This document shows positions 22,559 through 31,980 of a stretch of 54,232 nucleotides of DNA, in pieces (the first letter of the stretch is position 1; each line of letters opens with the position of its first letter). The notes beneath the pieces were generated by a model. The model made no database searches, was not told where the DNA came from, and saw only the letters and a program-made list of their open reading frames with translations. Source of the DNA: DTU015 sp964406505 (GTDB lineage: Bacteria > Bacillota > Sulfobacillia > Fermentithermobacillales > Fermentithermobacillaceae); the NCBI GenBank assembly GCA_964406505.1, contig CAYORX010000011.1:1-54232 (forward strand). The letters are read 5' to 3'. A program made the position numbers and the translations under genes.

Positions 22559-25191
22559 TGTACTGGTTTGAAGAGGGCGGGGAGGAGCAAAGATCTACTC
22601 TTGGAGGAAAAGGAGCGGGTCTTGCTGAAATGACGAAAATAGGCTTGCCTGTACCACCTGGTTTCGTAATTACAACCCAAGCTTGTAAAACTTATTATCG
22701 TTCAGGTAAAAAACTCCCTGTGTCTCTTAAGCAAGACATAGAAACTCATATCAAAGGTTTGGAGAAAAAGACCAAAAAGCACTTCGGAGGACGAAGCGAA
22801 CCACTTCTGGTATCGGTAAGATCTGGCGCGCCAGTGAGCATGCCCGGTATGATGGATACCGTACTTAATCTAGGCTTAAACGACGATACTGTAATGGGAT
22901 TGTACGAAGCCACTAAAGACATGCGTTTTTCTTATGATTGTTACAGACGATTTATCCAAATGTTCGGCAATGTAGTGCTTGATATCGCTCATTACGAATT
23001 TGAACAGGCTTTTTCACGTCTTAAAGACGAAGAAGGGGTGTCTCAAGATCAAGACGTGTCTGCCCAAGGATTGCAATCTCTTGTAGAAACTTTCAAAAAC
23101 ATTATCCGAGAAAAATCCGGCATTAAGTTTCCCGACGATCCTTATGAGCAGTTATTTATGGCTGTGTCATCTGTATTTAACTCGTGGGAAAATGAACGAG
23201 CGATCATTTATAGGAAGATCAATCGTATTCCTGATGATTTGGGCACTGCAGTAAATATACAAACGATGGTTTTTGGCAACATGGGTTCCGATTCAGGTAC
23301 CGGAGTGTTATTCACTAGAGATCCTTCTACAGGGGAAAATGTGCTTTACGGGGAATATCTCATAAATGCTCAAGGCGAAGATGTTGTAGCAGGATTAAGA
23401 ACCCCCAAGCATATCTCCGAGATAGACAAGGATCTTCCTGGCATGTACGAACAGTTAAGCCAAGTAGCACGTCTTTTAGAAGATCATTACAAAGATATGC
23501 AGGACATTGAATTTACGATAGAGCGCAAGAAACTTTATATACTACAAACCAGGACTGGTAAACGAACTGCCCAGGCTTCTCTTGAAATAGCTAAGGCGAT
23601 GGTTAAGGAAGGCCAAATTTCCAAACGAACGGCCGTTATGCGTGTTACACCGGACGAAGTTTCAAGATTACTTCATAGAAGCATAGATCCTAAAGTGGAT
23701 GCTAACGTATTAGCTCGGGGTTTACCTGCATCTCCGGGAGCAGCAACGGGTAAAGTTGTATTCGATACTAAAACGGCTGAGATTTTGGGAGAAAAGCATG
23801 AAGAAATAATTTTGGTTAGGCCCGAAACTACACCTGAAGATATGCCCGGCATCGTACATGCTCAAGGCATTTTAACGTCGAGGGGTGGAATGACTTGTCA
23901 TGCTGCTATTGTCGCCAGAGGTATGGGTAAGCCTGCGATAGTGGGTTGCGAAGATCTGCGTATTGATTTAGAAAACAATAAAGGATTCGTGGGTGATCAT
24001 GAATTAAATGAAGGCGATATAATTTCTATCGACGGTGGAACAGGAAACATCATTCTAGGCGAAATCGCACTTACAGAACCTGTTATGAGTGAGTCTTTCA
24101 AAGAGATTTTAAAGTGGGCAGACGACATACGAGTTTTAGGTATCAAAGCAAATGCCGATACCCCCGAAGATGCTAAGCGCTCGAAAGAATTTGGTGCAGA
24201 AGGTATAGGTTTATGCCGTACTGAACACATGTTTATGGGACACGATAGGCGGGCCGTGGTTCAGCAAATGATTCTTGCCGACACGAAAGAGGAAAGGCAG
24301 CGGGCTTTAGATGCGCTGCTCCCTGTACAAGAGCAAGATTTTTACGATATTTTAAAATCTATGCGGGGTTTTGCTGTAACTATACGGTTGTTGGATCCCC
24401 CGCTTCATGAGTTTTTACCCAATATGGAAGATTTATTGATTAAACTATCTGAATCGAAGATGGGTAAAGCACCTAAGTCTGAGATAGATGAACTTGAGAC
24501 GCTATTAGCTAAAGTGCGCGCCCTTCAAGAAATCAATCCTATGTTGGGGATGCGAGGTTGTCGTTTAGGCATTGTCTACCCCGAAATATATGAAATGCAA
24601 TCGAGGGCTATTTTTCAGGCAACTGCACGACTTGTTGAAGAGGGTATTTCGGATGTGCATCCGGAAGTGATGATTCCGCTCATAGGAGATGCTGCAGAGC
24701 TAGCGGTTTTACGGGAGCAAGTTAGTGAGATAGCTGAGAAGGTGAAACAAGAACGTCGAGTTGAATTCGAAGTTGTGATAGGTACTATGATAGAAATCCC
24801 AAGAGCTTGTCTAATCGCAGATGAGATAGCCGGATACGCCCAGTTCTTTTCGTTTGGTACGAATGATTTGACCCAAACTATTTTCGGATATTCTAGAGAT
24901 GATGCGGAAGCAAAGTTCTTGCATAAATACCTTGACGAAAAGATATTATCGGAAAACCCGTTTGAAGTGTTAGATGCAATTGGCGTGGGTCAACTAGTTG
25001 AAACCGGTGTCAAACTTGGGCGAACGCGTAGACCGGATTTGGAAATAGGAGTGTGTGGCGAACATGGCGGAGAGCCCAAGTCGATAGAGTTTTTCCATAA
25101 AACCGAATTTGATTATGTGTCGTGTTCTCCTTATCGCGTGCCGGTAGCAAGGCTTGCAGCGGCCCAAGCGCAATTGCGTATGCCGCGTTAA
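22543..25191 (+). CDS. ppdK: pyruvate, phosphate dikinase
   Basis: Converts PEP, AMP and PPi to pyruvate, ATP and phosphate (reversible). 882 residues, full length: N-terminal ATP-binding domain (GGKGAGLAEMTKIGLPVPPGF, SGAPVSMPGMMDTVLNLGLN), swivelling phospho-His domain (LTSRGGMTCHAAIVARGMGKPA, catalytic His and regulatory Thr), and C-terminal PEP-binding barrel ending GVCGEHGGEPKSIEFF with the catalytic Cys. GTG 22543 follows AAGGAG. Together with hppA it suggests use of PPi as an energy carrier; it is probably the glycolytic PEP-to-pyruvate step here, although pyruvate kinase could lie elsewhere. Confidence 0.97.
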   Translation: MAVKLVYWFEEGGEEQRSTLGGKGAGLAEMTKIGLPVPPGFVITTQACKTYYRSGKKLPVSLKQDIETHIKGLEKKTKKHFGGRSEPLLVSVRSGAPVSMPGMMDTVLNLGLNDDTVMGLYEATKDMRFSYDCYRRFIQMFGNVVLDIAHYEFEQAFSRLKDEEGVSQDQDVSAQGLQSLVETFKNIIREKSGIKFPDDPYEQLFMAVSSVFNSWENERAIIYRKINRIPDDLGTAVNIQTMVFGNMGSDSGTGVLFTRDPSTGENVLYGEYLINAQGEDVVAGLRTPKHISEIDKDLPGMYEQLSQVARLLEDHYKDMQDIEFTIERKKLYILQTRTGKRTAQASLEIAKAMVKEGQISKRTAVMRVTPDEVSRLLHRSIDPKVDANVLARGLPASPGAATGKVVFDTKTAEILGEKHEEIILVRPETTPEDMPGIVHAQGILTSRGGMTCHAAIVARGMGKPAIVGCEDLRIDLENNKGFVGDHELNEGDIISIDGGTGNIILGEIALTEPVMSESFKEILKWADDIRVLGIKANADTPEDAKRSKEFGAEGIGLCRTEHMFMGHDRRAVVQQMILADTKEERQRALDALLPVQEQDFYDILKSMRGFAVTIRLLDPPLHEFLPNMEDLLIKLSESKMGKAPKSEIDELETLLAKVRALQEINPMLGMRGCRLGIVYPEIYEMQSRAIFQATARLVEEGISDVHPEVMIPLIGDAAELAVLREQVSEIAEKVKQERRVEFEVVIGTMIEIPRACLIADEIAGYAQFFSFGTNDLTQTIFGYSRDDAEAKFLHKYLDEKILSENPFEVLDAIGVGQLVETGVKLGRTRRPDLEIGVCGEHGGEPKSIEFFHKTEFDYVSCSPYRVPVARLAAAQAQLRMPR

Positions 25192-25247
25192 TGCGCAGTG
25201 ATTAGCGATTAATCATATATATATATGTAAAAAGTGTTGATGTACTG

Positions 25248-25285
25248 TAGGGTGGGGCCTTGCTCCACCCTAAAATGTTGTTTTT
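25248..25285 (+). terminator. terminator of the glyQS-yqfL-ppdK unit
   Basis: TAGGGTGGGGC (25248-25258) pairs with GCTCCACCCTA (25262-25272), an 11-bp stem with one G.U pair and a three-nt loop, followed by AAATGTTGTTTTT. The region 25192-25499 otherwise holds an AT dinucleotide run (25213-25226) and the leader described next. Confidence 0.75.
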
Positions 25286-25428
25286 GCATTCGCCAAGGAT
25301 TTTTCTTGCAACAGCATTTGTAAATTTCTAATCTAACTTCCGCTGAATGTTTTGTACATTGTCAAATTTTCAAACGGGCATTTTCCTATGTTAATAGATT
25401 TTATATATACAAAAGAAGGAGTTTTTGA

Positions 25429-25455
25429 ATGGAAGTCGAATTAGGTGTAGGTTGA
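25429..25455 (+). other. possible 8-codon leader ORF upstream of dnaG, followed by small hairpin
   Basis: ATG 25429 has an ideal AAGGAG seven nt upstream and encodes MEVELGVG before TGA 25455. CTTGT (25456-25460) and ACAAG (25466-25470) then form a hairpin directly after the stop. It lies 45 nt before the dnaG start. Coding potential of eight codons cannot be tested by composition; the SD and spacing are the only support. Confidence 0.35.
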
Positions 25456-25499
25456 CTTGTCTCCAACAAGGTTGCTGAAAGGAGTTCATATACGTAAAG

Positions 25500-27365
25500 T
25501 TGTCTAGAAGATATTTTGGTGAAGAATATGTGGCTGAATTAAGGTCGAGGGCTGACATAATAGATTTAATATCTGAGTATGTCAAACTTAGAAAAAGCGG
25601 AAGACGTTATGTCGGGTTATGCCCTTTTCACCAGGAAAAGACGCCGTCGTTTAGCGTGGATTCTGATAAGCAACTTTTCTATTGCTTTGGATGTGGGCAG
25701 GGCGGAAACATATTTTCTTTCTTAATGAAGATAGAAAATATAAGTTTTCAAGATGCAGTTGAGCAGATTGCAAAGAGGGTTGGATTACCACTTCCGAAAG
25801 AAATACTTACGCCGGCAATGCAAAGACGAAGAAGTGAGTCTCAAAATATCCGTAAGGCTCTTGATTTTGCCCAAATTCGTTACAAGAAAATGCTTTTTTC
25901 AAATGAAGGTATAGTTGCACTTAAATACCTTAAAGAGCGTGGGTTAACCCGTAAGATAATCGATATGTTTGGATTAGGATATGCACCTGATCGATGGGAA
26001 TTTATCGCGTCAGAAGGTCGAAAGGCCGGTCTTAAAGATATATATTTTGAACGATCAGGACTAATTATTGAAAGAGAAAGGCAAAAAGGGACATACTATG
26101 ACCGTTTCCGTAATAGGATAATGTTCCCTATTTGGGACACCCAAGGTAGAATTGTAGGGTTTGCCGGGAGGGCTGTGGGCGATGAAACGCCTAAATATCT
26201 TAACTCTCCCGATACGCCAGTATTCCACAAACGGAAAGAACTTTATGCGCTTCATTTAGCTAAGCCAAGTATTAGAAATATAGGAACGGTGTGTGTAACA
26301 GAAGGTTATATGGATGTCATCAGCATGTTTCAAAATGGAATAGATTACGCAGTAGCGGGGATGGGAACGGCACTTTCCCATGAGCAAGCTAGAGCCTTGC
26401 TGTTGCTAAGCGATGATGTAGTGCTTTCCTACGATCAAGATGAGGCGGGGAAAAGAGCCGTAAGACGTTGTATCGATGTTTTTAGGGAGGCAGGTGGGAG
26501 TACTAGAGTGCTTTCTCTTGTTGACGCAAAAGATCCTGATGAATTTGTACGCAATTATGGTGGCGATAAATTTAAGGAGTTAATAAAGAATGCAACCTCT
26601 GACATCAGGTTTATATATAATGAGGCGGTAAAATCAACTGATATTTCAACAGTTGAAGGGAAAGTTCGAGTTAAGGACATAATGATACCGGTGTTGGCAT
26701 CTTTAAAAAGCCAATTTGAGAGCTCGGCATATGTATCTGAATTTTGGCGTGAACTTGATGTGCGGAAGGAATCATTGGACCGAGACGTCGAATTATATAG
26801 ACAAAGGCAGCAAAGAATGGCGCAAAGAAGTTCTGAGTATAAAAAGATAAAAAGTAGCAATACTACTGATTATGACAACCAGTTAAAGCCTCATATGGAA
26901 AAGCGTATTGGAAAGACTAATGTGATTGCATTTGGACGACAAAAAGCTGAGGAAGGAATTATCAGGGCACTTGTAGAAAACCCTGAATTAATGACGTTAG
27001 CAAATTCGTATCTCAGCGAAAAAGAATTCGCGGATAAAACGTGTCAGTTCATATATACATCTTTGACGAGATCCCATGACTGGGCACAAGATCACGAGAT
27101 TTCCCAACAGGTGGCAGAAATTTGTGCAAAATTCGGGCCTGTTGAACAGCCCAAGCGAGTATTAATGGATTGTGTGAGAAGAATTAAAGAATTTCAACTG
27201 AGAGAATTGCGCGAAAAGATGAGGTTAGCTCAAGAAGAGCGAGACGAACAAGGACTATTGCTGATTATCGACGAATATCAAGAACTACTTCAACAAGTGA
27301 AGTCTACCAGGGGAAATAAAGTTGATGGTTCCCCGGGCGATTTCCCCAGGAGGGAAGAGGGTTGA
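25500..27365 (+). CDS. dnaG: DNA primase DnaG
   Basis: Synthesises RNA primers at the replication fork. 621 residues: CHC2 zinc domain (CPFHQEKTPSFSV ... FYCFGCGQGGNIFSF, residues about 37-65), catalytic core with the Toprim motif VTEGYMDVIS and the acidic SYDQDEAGKRA, and a C-terminal helicase-interaction domain. The start is TTG 25500 (MSRRYFGEEYVAELRSRADI), chosen because the N-terminus matches the family; the AAAGGAG at 25478 is 15 nt away, longer than usual. It overlaps rpoD by four nt (TTGA), the macromolecular-synthesis order dnaG-rpoD. Confidence 0.96.
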   Translation: MSRRYFGEEYVAELRSRADIIDLISEYVKLRKSGRRYVGLCPFHQEKTPSFSVDSDKQLFYCFGCGQGGNIFSFLMKIENISFQDAVEQIAKRVGLPLPKEILTPAMQRRRSESQNIRKALDFAQIRYKKMLFSNEGIVALKYLKERGLTRKIIDMFGLGYAPDRWEFIASEGRKAGLKDIYFERSGLIIERERQKGTYYDRFRNRIMFPIWDTQGRIVGFAGRAVGDETPKYLNSPDTPVFHKRKELYALHLAKPSIRNIGTVCVTEGYMDVISMFQNGIDYAVAGMGTALSHEQARALLLLSDDVVLSYDQDEAGKRAVRRCIDVFREAGGSTRVLSLVDAKDPDEFVRNYGGDKFKELIKNATSDIRFIYNEAVKSTDISTVEGKVRVKDIMIPVLASLKSQFESSAYVSEFWRELDVRKESLDRDVELYRQRQQRMAQRSSEYKKIKSSNTTDYDNQLKPHMEKRIGKTNVIAFGRQKAEEGIIRALVENPELMTLANSYLSEKEFADKTCQFIYTSLTRSHDWAQDHEISQQVAEICAKFGPVEQPKRVLMDCVRRIKEFQLRELREKMRLAQEERDEQGLLLIIDEYQELLQQVKSTRGNKVDGSPGDFPRREEG

Positions 27366-28552
27366 AGGATTTGAATGTAAAGTATGGTGCAATAAAGGAA
27401 CTAATTGCACAAGGCCGGGAAAAAGGCTTCTTAACCTATAAACAAATTGCTGATGCTCTTGAAGGCCTCGATATCGATGAAACGGAGGCTGAAAAGGTTT
27501 ATCGCAGTTTTAATGACATGGGCATAGAAGTTATAAGTGAACGGCAGTCGGCTACTGGGAGTTTTCCCGCGATTCAAACTGCTAAGGACACTGTAACTGC
27601 GCCGGTTAAAACCGTCAGGCCTGCCCCTCTTTCTGACGAAGATGCCGAAAAAGATTCTGACAAGGCTAATAGTGAAAAAGAGGCTGCGGAGACGAAAATT
27701 GATTTATCAGTTCCTGAGGGAGTTGCACTAGATGATCCGGTTCGAATGTATTTAAAGGAAATAGGGCGAGTTGCACTTCTTACCGCGCAGGAGGAAGTGG
27801 AATTGGCCAAACGTATGGAAATGGGTGACCAGGAATCTAAGCAGCGGTTGATCGAAGCAAATTTGCGACTTGTTGTGTCTATTGCTAAGCGGTATGTGGG
27901 ACGTGGAATGTTATTTCTTGATCTTATCCAAGAAGGCAATATGGGATTAATCAAAGCTGTAGAAAAATTTGATTACAGAAAAGGATACAAGCTGAGCACT
28001 TATGCTACGTGGTGGATAAGACAGGCTATTACTAGATCCATTGCTGATCAAGCCAGAACCATAAGGATTCCTGTTCACATGGTCGAAACCATTAATAAAT
28101 TGGTTCGTACTTCCCGTCAATTATTGCAAGAATTGGGCAGGGAACCTACTGCGGAAGAGATCGCTGAGGAGATGGACCTTACCGCAGAGCGTGTACGAGA
28201 AATTCAGAAGATCGCTCAAGAGCCTGTTTCTTTAGAAACGCCTATTGGTGAAGAAGAAGATAGCCATCTTGGCGATTTTATAGAAGATGTAGAAGCTTTA
28301 GCCCCTGCGGAGGCTGCATCATTTATGTTGTTGAAAGAACAAATAGAAGAAGTATTGTATACGCTTAATGAAAGAGAACAAAGGGTGTTACGACTGCGTT
28401 TTGGCTTAGATGATGGTAAAGCTAGAACTTTAGAAGAAGTTGGGCGCGAATTTGGTGTTACCCGGGAGCGTATAAGACAGATCGAGGCAAAAGCCTTACG
28501 TAAACTAAGACATCCCCAAAGAAGCAAGAAATTAAGAGATTACTTGATGTAA
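27362..28552 (+). CDS. rpoD: RNA polymerase primary sigma factor (SigA/RpoD)
   Basis: Housekeeping sigma factor, 396 residues. Region 1.1 (about 5-60), a variable linker, region 1.2 (DDPVRMYLKEIGRVALLTAQEEVELAKRM, quoted in part), region 2 (DLIQEGNMGLIKAVEKFDY, YATWWIRQAITRSIADQ), region 3, and region 4 (REQRVLRLRFGL, LEEVGREFGVTRERIRQIEA) are all present. TTG 27362 overlaps the dnaG stop, after GGAGGGAAGAGGG. A terminator follows. Confidence 0.98.
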   Translation: MKDLNVKYGAIKELIAQGREKGFLTYKQIADALEGLDIDETEAEKVYRSFNDMGIEVISERQSATGSFPAIQTAKDTVTAPVKTVRPAPLSDEDAEKDSDKANSEKEAAETKIDLSVPEGVALDDPVRMYLKEIGRVALLTAQEEVELAKRMEMGDQESKQRLIEANLRLVVSIAKRYVGRGMLFLDLIQEGNMGLIKAVEKFDYRKGYKLSTYATWWIRQAITRSIADQARTIRIPVHMVETINKLVRTSRQLLQELGREPTAEEIAEEMDLTAERVREIQKIAQEPVSLETPIGEEEDSHLGDFIEDVEALAPAEAASFMLLKEQIEEVLYTLNEREQRVLRLRFGLDDGKARTLEEVGREFGVTRERIRQIEAKALRKLRHPQRSKKLRDYLM

Positions 28553-28580
28553 GTTTAACTAGTGTCGTTGAATTACAGTG

Positions 28581-28620
28581 AGCCCGGATGCGTGTTTTAT
28601 TGTATCTGGGCTTGCCTTTT
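28581..28620 (+). terminator. rpoD terminator
   Basis: AGCCCGGAT (28581-28589) pairs with ATCTGGGCT (28604-28612) with one G.U pair and a 14-nt loop, then TGCCTTTTT. Confidence 0.75.
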
Positions 28621-28700
28621 TGTAGCTTTGCAACCCTGCTTACGCATAACTGATATGATTATTATGTATCGTATTATGAAGATGCGGGGGCTTAGATCAA

Positions 28701-29348
28701 ATGAATTCAACCGACTATGTAGAAATGGAACATTCTGGGCAAACGATTAAGATTACAGAAACCCTAAAAGTATCGTCTGAGGCCTTTCCTGCCAAGCGAT
28801 ATTCATTATTTAAAATGTTCTTGAGTTTTTTTAAAATCGGAGCATTTACGTTTGGTGGAGGTTGGGCGATGATGCCTTTGATAAAAAATGAACTTGTAGA
28901 TCATCACGAATGGCTTAATCATTCAGAATTTGTTGATATTCTTGCGATAGCTCAAAGCGGACCCGGATCACTAGGAGTCAATATTTCTATGTTGTGCGGC
29001 TATAAAATGGGTAATCTGCCGGGATGTTTGATTGCTATGTTGGGTACTGTTTTACCCCCATTTCTAACTGTTTTAGTTGCTGCAGTTGTTTTAAAAAAAA
29101 CACGAAACTCGAAATTAGTAGAAGCTGTTTTTAAGGGTATGCGTCCAGTAATATTTGCCCTTTTGATTTCAGCAACTTTACGATTAGGTAAAAAAACAAT
29201 TAAAAGCGAAAAGGACGTTATATTTGCAGTGCTAGGTGCATTTTTTTTGCTATGCATAAACATGAATCCGCTTTTGGTAGTGTTAGTTGCTGCGATTGGC
29301 GGGGTATTGTACGGCGTTATACAATGCAAAACGCCAGAAAATCGATAA
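28701..29348 (+). CDS. chrA: chromate transporter (ChrA half, first)
   Basis: CHR-family membrane protein, 215 residues, the short single-domain form that works as a pair. It has the family motifs FFKIGAFTFGGGWAMMPLI and IAQSGPGSLGVNISMLCGYK and about six hydrophobic segments. ATG 28701 follows GGGGG. The N-terminal 35 residues before the first helix are hydrophilic. The partner gene starts 41 nt downstream. Proteins of this pair type are annotated as chromate exporters, but the natural substrate in anaerobes is uncertain. Confidence 0.9.
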   Translation: MNSTDYVEMEHSGQTIKITETLKVSSEAFPAKRYSLFKMFLSFFKIGAFTFGGGWAMMPLIKNELVDHHEWLNHSEFVDILAIAQSGPGSLGVNISMLCGYKMGNLPGCLIAMLGTVLPPFLTVLVAAVVLKKTRNSKLVEAVFKGMRPVIFALLISATLRLGKKTIKSEKDVIFAVLGAFFLLCINMNPLLVVLVAAIGGVLYGVIQCKTPENR

Positions 29349-29389
29349 CTGGCCCATGTTTTTTCATCAAGAAAGCGGGATAGATAAAA

Positions 29390-29917
29390 ATGGCTGCAAT
29401 ATTCGCGGAACTATTTTCATCATTTGTAAAAATAGGTTTTCTTGCGTTCGGCGGTGGCTATGCTATGATTTCACTGATCGCGAGGGAAGTTGTGACTGTT
29501 AAAGGTTGGTTAGACATGGCTGAACTAATAGATGTGGTAGCGATATCCCAAGGCACCCCCGGTCCTGTGGCGATCAATGCAGCCACATATATAGGTTTCA
29601 AAGTCGCGGGTATATTTGGCGCAATAGTAAGTACTATAGGAGTTGTATTGCCATCCTTTATTATTATGTCTGTTCTTGGCAGGTTGTTATTGAATTACAG
29701 AAAGGTTTCTTTGGTACAAAATATGCTTAATGGCATAAAACCTATTGTTGTAGTTTTAATTTTGTCTGCCGCCGCTTCAGTCTATTCAACCTCCATTACA
29801 GGTGTTTTGCAGGGAGTTTTCGCGGTTGTTTCGATCTTAGCTGTATTATTTCTAAATGTAAATCCTATTTTACTTCTAACTTTATCAGGAATCACGGGTT
29901 TAATATTGTATAGGTAG
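29390..29917 (+). CDS. chrA: chromate transporter (ChrA half, second)
   Basis: The second short CHR protein, 175 residues, with FVKIGFLAFGGGYAMISLIAREVV and ISQGTPGPVAINAATYIGFK, the mirror motifs of the first copy. Membrane segments fill the rest. The start ATG 29390 has a poor ribosome site, so translation may be coupled to the first gene. The two probably assemble into one antiparallel transporter, as known for paired short CHR proteins. Confidence 0.9.
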   Translation: MAAIFAELFSSFVKIGFLAFGGGYAMISLIAREVVTVKGWLDMAELIDVVAISQGTPGPVAINAATYIGFKVAGIFGAIVSTIGVVLPSFIIMSVLGRLLLNYRKVSLVQNMLNGIKPIVVVLILSAAASVYSTSITGVLQGVFAVVSILAVLFLNVNPILLLTLSGITGLILYR

Positions 29918-30020
29918 TGACGTGAGTGAAGGACTTTTAATGTAAAACAGGAATAAATAACGTGTTGCAGTTCAATGTTTGAATGCTAGCAGTCAAATAT
30001 TCACGAAAGGTGAGGTTCGT

Positions 30021-31892
30021 ATGACAAAAACCTTAAAAGGAAAAGTAGCTTATGTTGATTTGACTGATCACAGAATCGATGTCGAAACGATAGATGCAAA
30101 CGTGTACAGAAAATATTTTGGGGGAAGTGGTTTAATAGCACAACATTTGCTAACCATGATGAAACCCGGAACAGATCCTTTGAGTCCGGAAAGTGTTTTT
30201 ATATATGCTTGCGGCCCTATGACCGGGGGTCCTTACTCTGGTTCAGGTCGTAGTGCAGCTGGCTGTAAGTCCCCTCTCACCGGAGGGTTTGGGGTTGGCG
30301 AAGGTGGTGGATTTGTAGGTGCAGAACTAAGGCGCGCCGGCTTTGACGCTGTTGTAGTGACTGGTGTTTCTGACGAACCAGTATATCTTTTTGCACATGA
30401 TGGAGAAATAGAGATAAAAGATGCATCACTATTGTGGGGTAAAACCACAGGAAAAGTGCAAGAAGCAATTCGTAGCGAGTTGGGTGATAAATTCGTTCGT
30501 GTAGCCCAGTGTGGTCCGGCAGCGGAAGCACAAGTGAGATATTCGGGTATATGTAACGATCTTACTCATTATATAGGTAGAAGTGGAACTGGTGCCGTTA
30601 TGGGATCCAAGAGACTTAAAGCTATAGCTGCGAGAGGTCGCAATCAGGTTCACTTGGCTGATCGTGACAAAGTACGTGAAATAGCATCTTGGGTAAGCAA
30701 AAATTGGAGGGATCTATCGTATAGGCTCTATGATACCGGCACCGCAGGGGGCGTGAGCGGTCTGCACTATACTAGCGGTCTTCCAACAAGAAACTTCCGG
30801 GAAGGTATGTTTGAAGGCTACGAAAAAATATCTGGTGAAACTATGCGGGACACTGTGCTCATCGATAGGGGCACCTGTTTTGCATGCCCGATAAACTGCA
30901 AAAGAGTGGTCAAAACTGAAAAGCCGTACAAAGTCGATCCCAAATATGGGGGTCCGGAATATGAAACTATAGGGTCTTTTGGGTCAGTATGTGGAATTGA
31001 TGATCTTCAAGCTATTTGCAAAGCAAATGAAATTTGTAACGCATATGGAGTTGACACTATATCGGCGGGCGTATCGATCGCATTTGCAATGGAATGTTTT
31101 GAACACGGTATCATAACTAAAGAAGATACCGATGGGATAGAACTGCGGTTTGGAAATGCCCATGGCATGGTCCAAGTGCTAGAAAAGATAATTAAGCGGC
31201 AAGGTATTGGTGACGTGCTTGCTGAAGGCGTTGCGAGGGCTGCAAAGCAATTTGGTCAGGGAGCAGAACGTTTCGCCATGCATGTTCGAGGACAAGAAAT
31301 TCCCATGCACGAACCTCGACTGAAATGGGGCTTAGGTGTGGGTTATGCAATGTCAATAACGGGTGCAGATCACTGCCATAATATGCACGATCCGGGGTAT
31401 GCAACCGAAGGCCGTTCGGTAAATCAAGCACGATCTATGGGTGCAGGGGCGGTACCTTTGCCCGCTCAAGATCTTTCACCGGAAAAAGTGCATTTACTTA
31501 GAACCATTACTAATTTCAATCATTTCTGGGATTGTGCAGTCATGTGTAGTTTTCAGCCCTATAGTGTTCAAAAACTTGTGGATTTAGTAACTGCCGTAAC
31601 AGGATGGGAGACGGGTACTGCCGAATTACTTGCGGTTGGCGAAAGAGCACATGTAATGGCGAGGATGTTCAACATTCGTGAAGGCATGACGCCTAAAGAT
31701 GAAAAATTGCCTAAACGATTTTTTAAGGCTTTTGATAAGGGACCTTTGAAGGATAAAGTGTATACCCAAGAAGAATGGGACGAAGCTAAACTTTCTTATT
31801 ATAGGCAGGCAGGCTGGACCGACGAAGGAATGCCTACAAAAGACAGCCTTGCCAGGCTTGGGCTAAGGTGGATATTCGATTACATGGAATGA
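30021..31892 (+). CDS. aor: aldehyde:ferredoxin oxidoreductase family protein (tungsten/molybdenum enzyme)
   Basis: AOR-family enzyme, 623 residues from ATG 30021, which has AAAGGTGAGG upstream. It oxidises aldehydes to acids with ferredoxin as acceptor in characterised members and carries a bis-pterin tungsten site plus a 4Fe-4S cluster. N-terminal pterin domain: GGSGLIAQHL, GPMTGGPYSGSGRS. Cluster cysteines: CFACPINCKR (CxxCxxxC) with a fourth in DCAVMC. It stands alone, without the cofactor genes, directly upstream of the glycolytic operon promoter. The substrate is unknown; a glyceraldehyde-3-phosphate role is possible only by context. Confidence 0.92.
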   Translation: MTKTLKGKVAYVDLTDHRIDVETIDANVYRKYFGGSGLIAQHLLTMMKPGTDPLSPESVFIYACGPMTGGPYSGSGRSAAGCKSPLTGGFGVGEGGGFVGAELRRAGFDAVVVTGVSDEPVYLFAHDGEIEIKDASLLWGKTTGKVQEAIRSELGDKFVRVAQCGPAAEAQVRYSGICNDLTHYIGRSGTGAVMGSKRLKAIAARGRNQVHLADRDKVREIASWVSKNWRDLSYRLYDTGTAGGVSGLHYTSGLPTRNFREGMFEGYEKISGETMRDTVLIDRGTCFACPINCKRVVKTEKPYKVDPKYGGPEYETIGSFGSVCGIDDLQAICKANEICNAYGVDTISAGVSIAFAMECFEHGIITKEDTDGIELRFGNAHGMVQVLEKIIKRQGIGDVLAEGVARAAKQFGQGAERFAMHVRGQEIPMHEPRLKWGLGVGYAMSITGADHCHNMHDPGYATEGRSVNQARSMGAGAVPLPAQDLSPEKVHLLRTITNFNHFWDCAVMCSFQPYSVQKLVDLVTAVTGWETGTAELLAVGERAHVMARMFNIREGMTPKDEKLPKRFFKAFDKGPLKDKVYTQEEWDEAKLSYYRQAGWTDEGMPTKDSLARLGLRWIFDYME

Positions 31893-31914
31893 TCTATTTT
31901 GGCACATACCGATA

Positions 31915-31943
31915 TTGGGAATACTGCTTTGTAGCGTTATAAT
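31915..31943 (+). promoter_or_regulatory. promoter of the glycolytic operon
   Basis: TTGGGA (31915-31920) and a perfect TATAAT (31938-31943) with 17-nt spacing, 37 nt ahead of the gap start. No CggR-type regulator gene precedes it. Confidence 0.65.
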
Positions 31944-31980
31944 ATGGAAGGTCAATGTATATTTTTCAGGAGGTAAAGAC

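Noticed and set aside
28562..28750. 62-codon ORF after rpoD
   Set aside because: It covers the rpoD terminator hairpin and the start region of chrA, with no family resemblance.
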